DNA from: CAZGUH01 sp964529005 | Lineage (GTDB): Bacteria; Actinomycetota; Acidimicrobiia; Acidimicrobiales; Ilumatobacteraceae | Reading direction: 5' to 3' | Assembly: GCA_964529005.1 (NCBI GenBank) | Contig: CAZGUH010000034.1 | Coordinates: forward strand, 1-42,403 | Length of the DNA: 42,403 bases | Shown: positions 16,177 to 23,153 of the stretch, in pieces | Layout of the letters: each line of letters starts with the position of its first letter | Numbering within the stretch: the first letter of the stretch is position 1 | Program-made: the position numbers and the translations under genes | The notes under the pieces: generated by a model | Database searches by the model: none | What the model saw: only the letters and a program-made list of their open reading frames with translations | Told to the model about the DNA's origin: nothing

Positions 16177-18147
16177 TCAGCCGATCGCTGCCACCGCGAC
16201 GTCCGCGCGCAGCCGGGCCACGAAATCGTCGAGTGGCACGCCGCGCTCGACCTCGGCGCCGCGGGGGTTGACGCCGACCGTCGACGCCGCGACGTCGTCG
16301 TCGCCGACGACAAGGACGTACGGCAGCTTCTCGAGCTTCGCGGCGCGGATGCGCTTGCCCAGCTGATCGGACGCGTCGACGAGGTCGACGCGGAAACCCT
16401 CGGCGCGGAGCCGATCGACGACCTGCTGGGCATAGCCCTCGTGGCTGCTGGCGACCGGAAGGACGCGGGCCTGCACCGGCGCCAACCATGCCGGGAACGC
16501 GCCGGCGTAGTGCTCGAGCAGCACGCCGAAGAAGCGTTCCACGGAGCCGAACAGGGCGCGGTGCAGCATGATCGGTCGCTTGCGGCTGTTGTCCGGGGCG
16601 ACGTACTCCAGCTCGAAGCGCTCAGGGTGGTTGAAGTCGTACTGGATCGTCGACAGCTGCCACTTGCGCCCGATCGCGTCGCGCACCTTGATGTCGATCT
16701 TCGGGCCGTAGAACGCCGCGCCGCCCTCGTCGCGGCCGTAGGTGAGCCCGTGACGCTGGAGCGCAGCCTCGAGCGCGGCCGTCGCCCTCTCCCACCCCTC
16801 GTCCGTGCCGACCGACTTGTCAGGGTCGCGCGTCGACAGCTCGGCCTCGAAGTCGTCGAACCCGAACGCCCGCAGCACCGACAGCACGAAGTCGAGCAAC
16901 GACGCGATCTCGCCGGCGGCCTGCTCCTCGGTGCAGAAGATGTGGCTGTCGTCCTGCGTGAAGCCACGGATGCGCAGCAGGCCGTGCAACGTGCCGGCGC
17001 GTTCGTAGCGATACACGTTGCCGAGCTCGAACAGCCGCAGCGGAAGCTCGCGATAGCTGCGCTGGCGGCTGCGGAAGATCAAGCAGTGCATCGGGCAGTT
17101 CATCGGCTTCGCGTAGTACACGCCGTTGTCCATCTCCATCGGCGGGTACATGCCGTCGGCGTACCAGTCGAGGTGGCCGGACGTCTGGAACAGCTGCGCG
17201 TTGGCGAGGTGCGGCGTGAACACGAACTGGTAGCCGCCGCGCTGGTGACGCTCGCGGCTGTAGTCCTCCATCAGCTTGCGCACGATCGCGCCCTTCGGGT
17301 GCCACACCGCGAGGCCGCCGCCGAGCTCGTGGGGAAAGCTCAGCAGGTCGAGCTCCGTGGCGAGCCGGCGATGGTCGCGCTTTTCGGCCTCCTCCAGCTG
17401 GTGCAGGTGCTCGGCGAGCGCCGCCTTGCTCTCCCACGCCGTGCCGTAGATGCGCTGGAGCATCGGGCCCTTCTCGTTGCCGCGCCAGTATGCGCCGGCG
17501 ACCTTCATCAGCTTGAAGTGGCCCAGCTTGCCCGTCGTCGGCACGTGCGGCCCGCGGCACAGGTCGACGAACTCCGGGGAGTTGCGGTACACGCTGATCG
17601 TGTCCCCCCCACCGACCTCGCCGGCGTCCGCGCCGTCGGCGCCCCCGCCGCGCACGCGCTCGATGATCTCGCACTTGTAGGGCTGGTCGGCGAACAGCTC
17701 GAGCGCCTGGTCGGGGGTGACCTCCGAGCGGGTGAACGGCTGATCGGCGGCGACGATCTCCTGCATCCGCGCCTCGATCGCGGCCAGGTCGTCGTCGCTG
17801 AACGTGCGGCCGCCGGGGAGCTCGAAGTCGTAGTAGAAGCCGTTCTCGATCGCTGGGCCGATCGAGAAGCGCGCGCCTGGGAACAGCTGCGTGACGGCCT
17901 GCGCCATGACGTGCGCCGTCGAGTGGCGCAGCACGTGGCGGCCGGCCTCGGTGTCGGCGGTGACGATCGCGACCTTCGCTCCGTCGGGCAGGGCCTCGGT
18001 GAGGTCGCGCTCGTCGCCGTCGACCACGACGGCGACCGCCGCCTTGGCGAGCCGCGAACCGATCGACGCCGCGAGGTCGCCGCCGGTGGCCCCGGCGGGC
18101 AGGACGCGCTCGGAACCATCGGGCAGCAACACGGAGATCTCGGCCAT
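16177..18147 (-). CDS. thrS: Threonyl-tRNA synthetase
   Basis: Class II synthetase, 656 residues. The order is an N-terminal TGS domain (about 1-62), the second additional editing domain (HSTAHVMAQAV about 75-85, CRGPHVPTTG), the catalytic core with the zinc cysteine in MNCPMHC, RYERAGTLHGLLRIRGFTQDD and LHRALFGSVERF, and an anticodon-binding domain (about 555-656). A glycine/aspartate insert (GGGADGADAGEVGGG) sits in the editing domain. ATG (MAEISVLLPDG) gives the standard TGS start. TACACT ten bases upstream (18163-18158) may be its -10. The gene is followed by the HIT gene, as in mycobacteria. Confidence 0.98.
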   Translation of the reverse strand: MAEISVLLPDGSERVLPAGATGGDLAASIGSRLAKAAVAVVVDGDERDLTEALPDGAKVAIVTADTEAGRHVLRHSTAHVMAQAVTQLFPGARFSIGPAIENGFYYDFELPGGRTFSDDDLAAIEARMQEIVAADQPFTRSEVTPDQALELFADQPYKCEIIERVRGGGADGADAGEVGGGDTISVYRNSPEFVDLCRGPHVPTTGKLGHFKLMKVAGAYWRGNEKGPMLQRIYGTAWESKAALAEHLHQLEEAEKRDHRRLATELDLLSFPHELGGGLAVWHPKGAIVRKLMEDYSRERHQRGGYQFVFTPHLANAQLFQTSGHLDWYADGMYPPMEMDNGVYYAKPMNCPMHCLIFRSRQRSYRELPLRLFELGNVYRYERAGTLHGLLRIRGFTQDDSHIFCTEEQAAGEIASLLDFVLSVLRAFGFDDFEAELSTRDPDKSVGTDEGWERATAALEAALQRHGLTYGRDEGGAAFYGPKIDIKVRDAIGRKWQLSTIQYDFNHPERFELEYVAPDNSRKRPIMLHRALFGSVERFFGVLLEHYAGAFPAWLAPVQARVLPVASSHEGYAQQVVDRLRAEGFRVDLVDASDQLGKRIRAAKLEKLPYVLVVGDDDVAASTVGVNPRGAEVERGVPLDDFVARLRADVAVAAIG

Positions 18148-18196
18148 AGCCCGATCGAGTGTAACGACGGGCCCCCGGCGAGCCCCGGTATGCGCC

Positions 18197-19354
18197 TCAG
18201 CTGGCGAGGAGGTCGACGCCGAGCAGCGCAGCCGCCGGGCCGACGGGGAGGCCCTTGCCGGCAGCGGCGTCGATCGCCGCCAGCGCGGCCGGCGTGTCGA
18301 GGTCGTCGTCGAGCGCGGCGCGCACCGCGTCGAGGGTGCCACGGTCGTCGCCCGCGGCCGACGCCAGCCAGGCCTGGAGCCGGGCATCGGCTCGTGGCAT
18401 CAACGTCTCGTCCCACTCCCACTCGCGGCGGTAATGGTGGGCGAGGATCGCCAGCCGGATCGCCCGTGGGTCCCACACCTCGCGCAGCTTGTCGACGAAC
18501 ACCAGGTTGCCCAGGCTCTTCGACATCTTCTTGCCGTCCATGAAGACCATCGCGACGTGCATCCAGTGCCGCACGAACGGCTCGCCGGTGGCCGATTCGC
18601 TCTGCGCCCGCGAGCACTCGTGGTGCGGGAAGATCAGATCCGCGCCTCCGCCGTGGAGATCGATCGTCGTTCCGAGCTCGCGCAACGCGAGCGCGCTGCA
18701 CTCGATGTGCCACCCCGGACGCCCCGGCCCCCACAGGGTGTCCCACGCCGGTTCGTCGGGCGCGGAGGGCTGCCACAGCACGAAGTCGAGCGGGTGGCGC
18801 TTGTTCGGATCGTCGACGTCACCGCCGCGCTCGCGGGCGAAGGCCAGCATCTCGTCGACGCTGTAGTGGCTGACCGAGCCGAAGCTGTCGAAGCTCGACA
18901 CGTCGAAGTACACCGCTCCCCCGGCGACGTACGCGTGACCCCGATCGAGCACCATCCCGATGAAACCGCGGATGTCGGGGATCGCGCTCGAGGCGCGCGG
19001 CGTCGAGTAGACGGGCAACACGTTCAGGGCCTCGAGGTCGCGCTCGAAGCGCGCCTCCTCGCCGGCCGCCAGGTCGAGGTAATGCACACCGAGTTCGCGG
19101 GCCTTGGCGAACAGCGGGTCGTCGACGTCGGTGACGTTGCGGACGCACTTCACCTCGTGGCCGATGTCGATCAGGCGGCGCTGGAGCACGTCGAACTGCA
19201 CGAACACGGTCGCGTGCCCGAGGTGGGTCGAGTCGTACGGCGTGATGCCGCAGGTGTACATGGTGACGACGCGCCCCGGCTCGAACGGCACGACCTCGGC
19301 GCGCGCGGTGTCGTAGAGGCGCATGCGGACGAAGCCGTCCGCCGTGTCGTTCAC
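18197..19354 (-). CDS. mshC: Mycothiol ligase: cysteine-GlcN-inositol ligase MshC
   Basis: ATP-dependent ligase joining cysteine to glucosaminyl-inositol in mycothiol synthesis. It resembles cysteinyl-tRNA synthetase but is only 385 residues and lacks the anticodon-binding tail, as MshC does. Zinc/cysteine ligands Cys35, Cys219 and His244 are present, with HLGH at 44-47 and KMSKS at 276-280. ITPYDSTHLGHA and WGPGRPGWHIECSA match mycobacterial MshC. It starts with GTG overlapping the npdG stop by four bases. A truncated CysRS is the alternative, but the intact C-terminal DDDLDTPAALAAID...LLGVDL ending argues for MshC. Confidence 0.92.
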   Translation of the reverse strand: MNDTADGFVRMRLYDTARAEVVPFEPGRVVTMYTCGITPYDSTHLGHATVFVQFDVLQRRLIDIGHEVKCVRNVTDVDDPLFAKARELGVHYLDLAAGEEARFERDLEALNVLPVYSTPRASSAIPDIRGFIGMVLDRGHAYVAGGAVYFDVSSFDSFGSVSHYSVDEMLAFARERGGDVDDPNKRHPLDFVLWQPSAPDEPAWDTLWGPGRPGWHIECSALALRELGTTIDLHGGGADLIFPHHECSRAQSESATGEPFVRHWMHVAMVFMDGKKMSKSLGNLVFVDKLREVWDPRAIRLAILAHHYRREWEWDETLMPRADARLQAWLASAAGDDRGTLDAVRAALDDDLDTPAALAAIDAAAGKGLPVGPAAALLGVDLLAS

Positions 19355-20109
19355 CCCACCTCTCCGGCGTCGACCGGAACCGCCTTCCCCTGGTCGGTGG
19401 ACTTCCCCTGGTCGGTGGTCCGCTGCGGCGCCGGCGCCTTGCGCGCGCGGGGATCGGCGCGGATGCCGGTGAGCTTCGGCGCCACCCGCGTCTTGTACCG
19501 CACGTTCAGCTGCAACAGCACCGCGGTGAAGGCCTCGATGGCGGTGGCGTTGCTGAGCTCGCCGGCGTCGAGCGGGCGGCAGCCCGGGATCTTGCCGACG
19601 ATCTCGCTGATCACGCCGACGGCCTCGTGGTCGTCGCCACAGATCAGCACGTCACTGTCGATCGGATGCTCGAGCGCCCCCAGCTCCTTCGCCGGCAGGT
19701 GGTGGAACGCGGCGACCACCCGGCAAGTGGGCACCGCTGCCTGCACGTGCGCGGCGACGCTGCCGCGAGGCGGGACCAACGGCTGGAACTCGTGACCGAC
19801 CCGGACCAGGGCGTTCGCCATGCTGACGACCACCTTGCCGTGCAGCAGCTCCTCGTTCTCCTGTGCTGTCGTCGCGGCCGAGTCCCACGGGGTGGCGATG
19901 ACGACGACGTCGCACGAAGACGCCCCGGCGTTGTCGCCGTACCCCAGTCGCTCGAACAGTTGCGGCGCCGATTCGACGATGCGGTCGCGGGTCTCCATCG
20001 CCCGGTACTTCGACCGCGAACCGATGACCACGTCGTAGCCGATGCTGGCCAGGCGTGCCGCCAGGTTGCTGCCCGCGGGGCCTGTGCCGCCGAGAATGCC
20101 GATGCGCAT
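19351..20109 (-). CDS. npdG: NADPH-dependent F420 reductase
   Basis: F420H2:NADP+ oxidoreductase family enzyme, 252 residues, moving hydride between NADPH and coenzyme F420 in the cytosol. A Rossmann nucleotide loop, GILGGTGPAGSNLAARLA, opens the protein at residue 3, with NADP(H)-preferring GSRSKYRA after beta-2. ATPWDS, VSMANAL and AFHHLPAKEL are family landmarks. The C-terminal tail (about 225-252) is Lys/Thr/Gln-rich with a repeated TDQGK. It is divergent from fabI and overlaps mshC by four bases, placing two redox-cofactor genes in one unit. Confidence 0.92.
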   Translation of the reverse strand: MRIGILGGTGPAGSNLAARLASIGYDVVIGSRSKYRAMETRDRIVESAPQLFERLGYGDNAGASSCDVVVIATPWDSAATTAQENEELLHGKVVVSMANALVRVGHEFQPLVPPRGSVAAHVQAAVPTCRVVAAFHHLPAKELGALEHPIDSDVLICGDDHEAVGVISEIVGKIPGCRPLDAGELSNATAIEAFTAVLLQLNVRYKTRVAPKLTGIRADPRARKAPAPQRTTDQGKSTDQGKAVPVDAGEVG

Positions 20110-20214
20110 CGTCGCAGCCTTGCACACCTGAGCGCGCCGACTCACAGTGGCGTGGCGAAACGCACCACCTTCGTTCCCGACCCGAGGCACCGCTGTCGGG
20201 CGCCACGTTGGGGC

Positions 20215-20220
20215 TACGGT
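20215..20220 (+). promoter_or_regulatory. Putative -10 element of fabI (TACGGT)
   Basis: TACGGT seven bases before the fabI ATG, as expected for a leaderless transcript. It lies in the 118-base divergent region shared with npdG. Confidence 0.4.
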
Positions 20221-20227
20221 CGGCGTC

Positions 20228-20995
20228 ATGGGTCTGCTCGACGGCAAGAACATCGTGGTCACCGGCGTCCTCACCGACGCCTCGCTGGGGTTCGGAGTGG
20301 CGAAGCTGGCGCTGGCGGAAGGGGCCCAGGTGGTGCTCACCGGCTTCGGGCGGGGGCTCAGCATCACCGAGCGCACCGCCCGCAAGCTCGGCGCCGGGAT
20401 CCCGGTGTTCGAGCTCGACGTGTCCGATCCGGCCCACCTGGACGCCGTCCGAGACAAGGTCGCGCAGCACTGGGGCCGCGTCGACGGCGTGCTCCACTCG
20501 ATCGGCTTCGCGCCCGACGTGTGCCTCGGCGACGACTTCCTCGCCGCCCGCTGGGACGACGTCGCCGTGGCCATGAACGTCTCGGCGTACAGCTACAAGG
20601 CGCTGGCCGATGCGTTCGTGCCGCTGATGACCTCGGGCGGAGCGTTCGTCGGGCTCGACTTCGACAACACGGTGGCGTGGCCGGCCTACAACTGGATGGG
20701 GGTCGCCAAGTCGGCCCTCGAGTCGGTCAGCCGTTACCTGGCCAAGGAGCTCGGACCGCGCGGCATCCGGGTCAACCTGGTCGCGGCAGGCCCGGTGCGC
20801 ACGATGGCCGCCAAGAGCATCCCCGGCTTCAAGCGCTTCGAGGAGGTTTGGGGCGACCGGGCCCCCCTCGGCTGGGACATCGAGGACAACAGCGCCGTCG
20901 CCAGAGCGTGCGTCGCCCTGCTCTCGGACTGGTTCCCCGCCACGACCGGCGAGATCGTCCACGTCGACGGTGGTTACCACGCCGTGGGCGCCTGA
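20228..20995 (+). CDS. fabI: Enoyl-ACP reductase, InhA/FabI type
   Basis: NADH-dependent reductase completing each fatty-acid elongation cycle (FAS II), 255 residues. It is clearly closer to mycobacterial InhA than to E. coli FabI: LLDGKNIVVTGVLTD opening, LHSIGFAPD, VSAYSYKALADA, the active site PAYNWMGVAKSALES with Tyr154 and Lys161, then GPRGIRVNLVAAGPVRT and SDWFPATTGEIVHVDGG. Transcribed alone on the + strand, divergent from npdG. Start ATG is set by family length and the upstream TACGGT. Two small hairpins follow the stop codon, without a T tract. Confidence 0.96.
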   Translation: MGLLDGKNIVVTGVLTDASLGFGVAKLALAEGAQVVLTGFGRGLSITERTARKLGAGIPVFELDVSDPAHLDAVRDKVAQHWGRVDGVLHSIGFAPDVCLGDDFLAARWDDVAVAMNVSAYSYKALADAFVPLMTSGGAFVGLDFDNTVAWPAYNWMGVAKSALESVSRYLAKELGPRGIRVNLVAAGPVRTMAAKSIPGFKRFEEVWGDRAPLGWDIEDNSAVARACVALLSDWFPATTGEIVHVDGGYHAVGA

Positions 20996-21021
20996 GAGGT
21001 TTGGCGCGTGCTGCGCGCGGG

Positions 21022-21042
21022 GAACTGACCGTGTCGCAGTTC
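21022..21042. other. Small inverted repeat after fabI
   Basis: GAACTG and CAGTTC arms with a nine-base loop, 27 bases after the fabI stop, preceded by a GCGCG/CGCGC hairpin (about 21005-21018). It might attenuate read-through into the lipoprotein gene; no T run follows. Confidence 0.35.
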
Positions 21043-21167
21043 GCCGATCGGTGTGGGATGTGCCCGCTCTCACCGACATCGAAGATCAAGGCATCCACAG
21101 CGGGCGCCGATCGTCTATGAGCGACGCCCACGCGTCCGCACCCGTGAACACACCTGAGGAGTCATTC

Positions 21168-21710
21168 ATGCGTCGATCACTTCGCGCCCTTGCTGCGGCC
21201 ACCTGCCTGGTGGCGCTTGCCGCTTGCGGCGACGACGACGAATCCGGCAACGACAGCGCGACCACCGAGGCCACCGATGCCGGCTCCGGCGACACCGCCA
21301 CCGACGAGACGGTCACGGACGACAGCGACGGCGCCGACGAGACCCTGCCCGGCGGCGTGACGCTGCCCGAGGGCGTGACGCTGCCGGAGAACCTGAGCGA
21401 GGACTGCGTCGAGTTCGCGCAGGAGTGGGCGACCGCCTTCGGCGGCGCGATCAGCGGCAACGAGGAGGCGCTGGACCGGCTCGACGAGGCGTTCGCGCGT
21501 GCCGGCGAGATCGCTCCGGAGGATCTCCAGGACGACTTCGAGGTGCTCGCCGACGCGATGGGCAAGTTCGCCGAGGTGATCGCCGAGCACGGCGGCAACT
21601 TCACCGACTCCGAGGTTCAGGAGGCGCTGAACGACCTCTCCACGCCGGAGCTGGAGGAGGCGTCGGACAACATCAGCCAGTGGTTCCAGGAGGAGTGCAA
21701 CGGGGGCTGA
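21168..21710 (+). CDS. Small acidic lipoprotein, function unknown
   Basis: A 180-residue secreted lipoprotein. Signal peptide MRRSLRALAAATCLVALAAC ends in a lipobox with Cys20; next is an Asp/Ser/Thr/Glu-rich linker (21-60), a short repeat LPGGVTLPEGVTLPENL (61-77) and an acidic helical domain containing two further cysteines (EDCVEF and the C-terminal EECNGG), which may form a disulfide. The start is the ATG with GAGGAG six bases upstream; longer upstream frames are rejected. Convergent with the nitroreductase gene. Not recognised beyond this. Confidence 0.82.
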   Translation: MRRSLRALAAATCLVALAACGDDDESGNDSATTEATDAGSGDTATDETVTDDSDGADETLPGGVTLPEGVTLPENLSEDCVEFAQEWATAFGGAISGNEEALDRLDEAFARAGEIAPEDLQDDFEVLADAMGKFAEVIAEHGGNFTDSEVQEALNDLSTPELEEASDNISQWFQEECNGG

Positions 21711-21725
21711 TCGCCCGCAGCACTG

Positions 21726-22289
21726 CTACCAGCCGTTCCAGTGCGTGACCTGCTCGACGGGTCGCCGCTGGCGGCGGGAGGCCGAGCCGGACGGCACGTC
21801 ATCGGGAGCTCGCTCGCCGAGCGCGATCGCCCCGATGACGTGCACCCGCTCGGGCGCCCCCAACGACCGCAGCAGGACGTCAGCGTTGCGGAAGATGCCG
21901 AAGAACAGCGCGCCGAGGCCCCGGTCCTCGGCGAGCAGGAGCAGGTTCTGCGCGGCCATCGCAGCGTCGGTGAGCCAGTACGGCGCCGGCCAGCCGGAAG
22001 CGGTGTCGAGCCCGTGGCCCGATTTGTCGGCCTCGGCGTAGCGGGCGGTATAGACAGCCTCGTCGCCGAGCACCAGCACGATCACCGGTGCTGACATCAC
22101 CCCCGGGGCACGCTCGGCGAACCACGCGCCCGACCCGGTGATCTCCCAGAAGCGCGCGACCCCTGGGCCGTCGAGAACGAGGAAGTGCGTGCCCTGAGCG
22201 AAGCCTGCGCTGGGAGCACGGCGCGCGAGGTCGAGAAGATCGGCGATCAGCGCCCTGTCGAGCGGCGCCGTGCCGAACCGGCGGGTCAT
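21726..22289 (-). CDS. Nitroreductase family protein
   Basis: FMN-dependent nitroreductase-fold oxidoreductase, 187 residues from the ATG. RRFGTAPLDRALIADLLDLARRAPSAGFAQG is the FMN-contact N-terminal part, ASGWPAPYWLTDAAMAAQNLLLLAEDRGLGALFFGIF the dimer-core helix, and VIGAIALGE the usual end. The fold normally starts about 15-20 residues earlier (PLETILRRRRMTRRF), but no ATG, GTG or TTG is in frame there. The only near-canonical codon is a CTG at 22349 that overlaps the preceding stop as CTGA and would give 207 residues. The ATG is therefore a conservative start. Confidence 0.85.
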   Translation of the reverse strand: MTRRFGTAPLDRALIADLLDLARRAPSAGFAQGTHFLVLDGPGVARFWEITGSGAWFAERAPGVMSAPVIVLVLGDEAVYTARYAEADKSGHGLDTASGWPAPYWLTDAAMAAQNLLLLAEDRGLGALFFGIFRNADVLLRSLGAPERVHVIGAIALGERAPDDVPSGSASRRQRRPVEQVTHWNGW

Positions 22290-22345
22290 CCGCCGGCGGC
22301 GCAGGATCGTTTCCAGCGGCGGCCGCGCCGCCGGCGAGGGATCGC

Positions 22346-23002
22346 TCAGCGCGACCCGAGCTTCAGCAGATCTTCGGCCATCGACCAGCCGTAGATGATG
22401 ATCGCCCCGCCCTTGTCGGCCGCCACATCGGAGAACAGCGCTGCGACGTCGGCGTCGATCTTCTCGGGCTTCAGCGACTCGTGGTCGAGGAACCCCGCCT
22501 GCCCGTTCGCGGTGACGATGAAGCTCTGCTCGTCGTAGTTGGCATCGACGCCGAACCGCTTCGCCAACCGGCGCCCCCACGCCCGCTCCTCCCCGACAGC
22601 ACGATGGCCGGGACGCGGGATGATGTCGGTGAGCTGCTTGAACGCCTCCAGGCCATCGGGGCGGACGAAACGAGTGCCGACGACGACGTCCTCGTCAGGG
22701 AATGCCATCAACGCCCGGTGGTAGGCCTCGGACATCAGGCCCTTGAGCACCTGATCGCGCTTGGCTGTGCGCTTCACGCTGACCATGCCGAGCAGCACGC
22801 ACGGCGTGCCCCCGATGCGCTCGAGCGTGGAGAAGCTGAAGCCGTTGAGCTTGTCGTCGAGGCGGGCCGTGGTGCAGAGAACCCAGTCCTCCTTCGCCTT
22901 CGACAGCAGCCCGATGTCGAAGGAGCCACCCATCGACGCCATCTCGTCGAGGTCGGCGTCGGTGAGGGCTGCGCAGTCCCTGGTGTCCACCTGGAGTGCC
23001 AT
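22346..23002 (-). CDS. Conserved hypothetical protein
   Basis: A 218-residue soluble protein, start ATG with GGGAGCG about ten bases upstream. I do not know an assigned function. The pattern (KEDWVLCTTARLDDKLNGFSFSTLERIGGTPCVLLGMVSVKR, then LMSEAYHRALMAFPDEDVVVGTRF, then GEERAWGRRLAKRFG) looks like an uncharacterised actinobacterial family with GNAT-like strand-helix alternation, an inference from layout only. Its stop overlaps a CTG in the nitroreductase frame (CTGA), so the two are probably co-translated. Confidence 0.78.
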   Translation of the reverse strand: MALQVDTRDCAALTDADLDEMASMGGSFDIGLLSKAKEDWVLCTTARLDDKLNGFSFSTLERIGGTPCVLLGMVSVKRTAKRDQVLKGLMSEAYHRALMAFPDEDVVVGTRFVRPDGLEAFKQLTDIIPRPGHRAVGEERAWGRRLAKRFGVDANYDEQSFIVTANGQAGFLDHESLKPEKIDADVAALFSDVAADKGGAIIIYGWSMAEDLLKLGSR

Positions 23003-23153
23003 TGCCCGAATTCGCTCCCGGTCGTCGAGGTTCGCGCCAATGTCGGCACGACCGTCCGATGAGATTCCCCATTCTGCCACGGCGCAGGGGGTGTTCCAAT
23101 GCGGGCAGTGGGACAGGCGCCACGTGCAGGGCGGACGTGCCCCTGAGACGCGG

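Noticed and set aside
15127..18543. 1138-residue open frame on the + strand opposite thrS and mshC
   Set aside because: It is a high-GC shadow: low-complexity Arg/Ala/Val/Asp composition, and fully antisense to genes with intact catalytic motifs.
18197..19354. Truncated cysteinyl-tRNA synthetase
   Set aside because: Length and motifs fit MshC; the C-terminal end is complete and there is no sign of a frameshift or deletion.
21005..21042. Intrinsic terminator after fabI
   Set aside because: Hairpins are present, but no T tract follows, so it is listed only as an inverted repeat.
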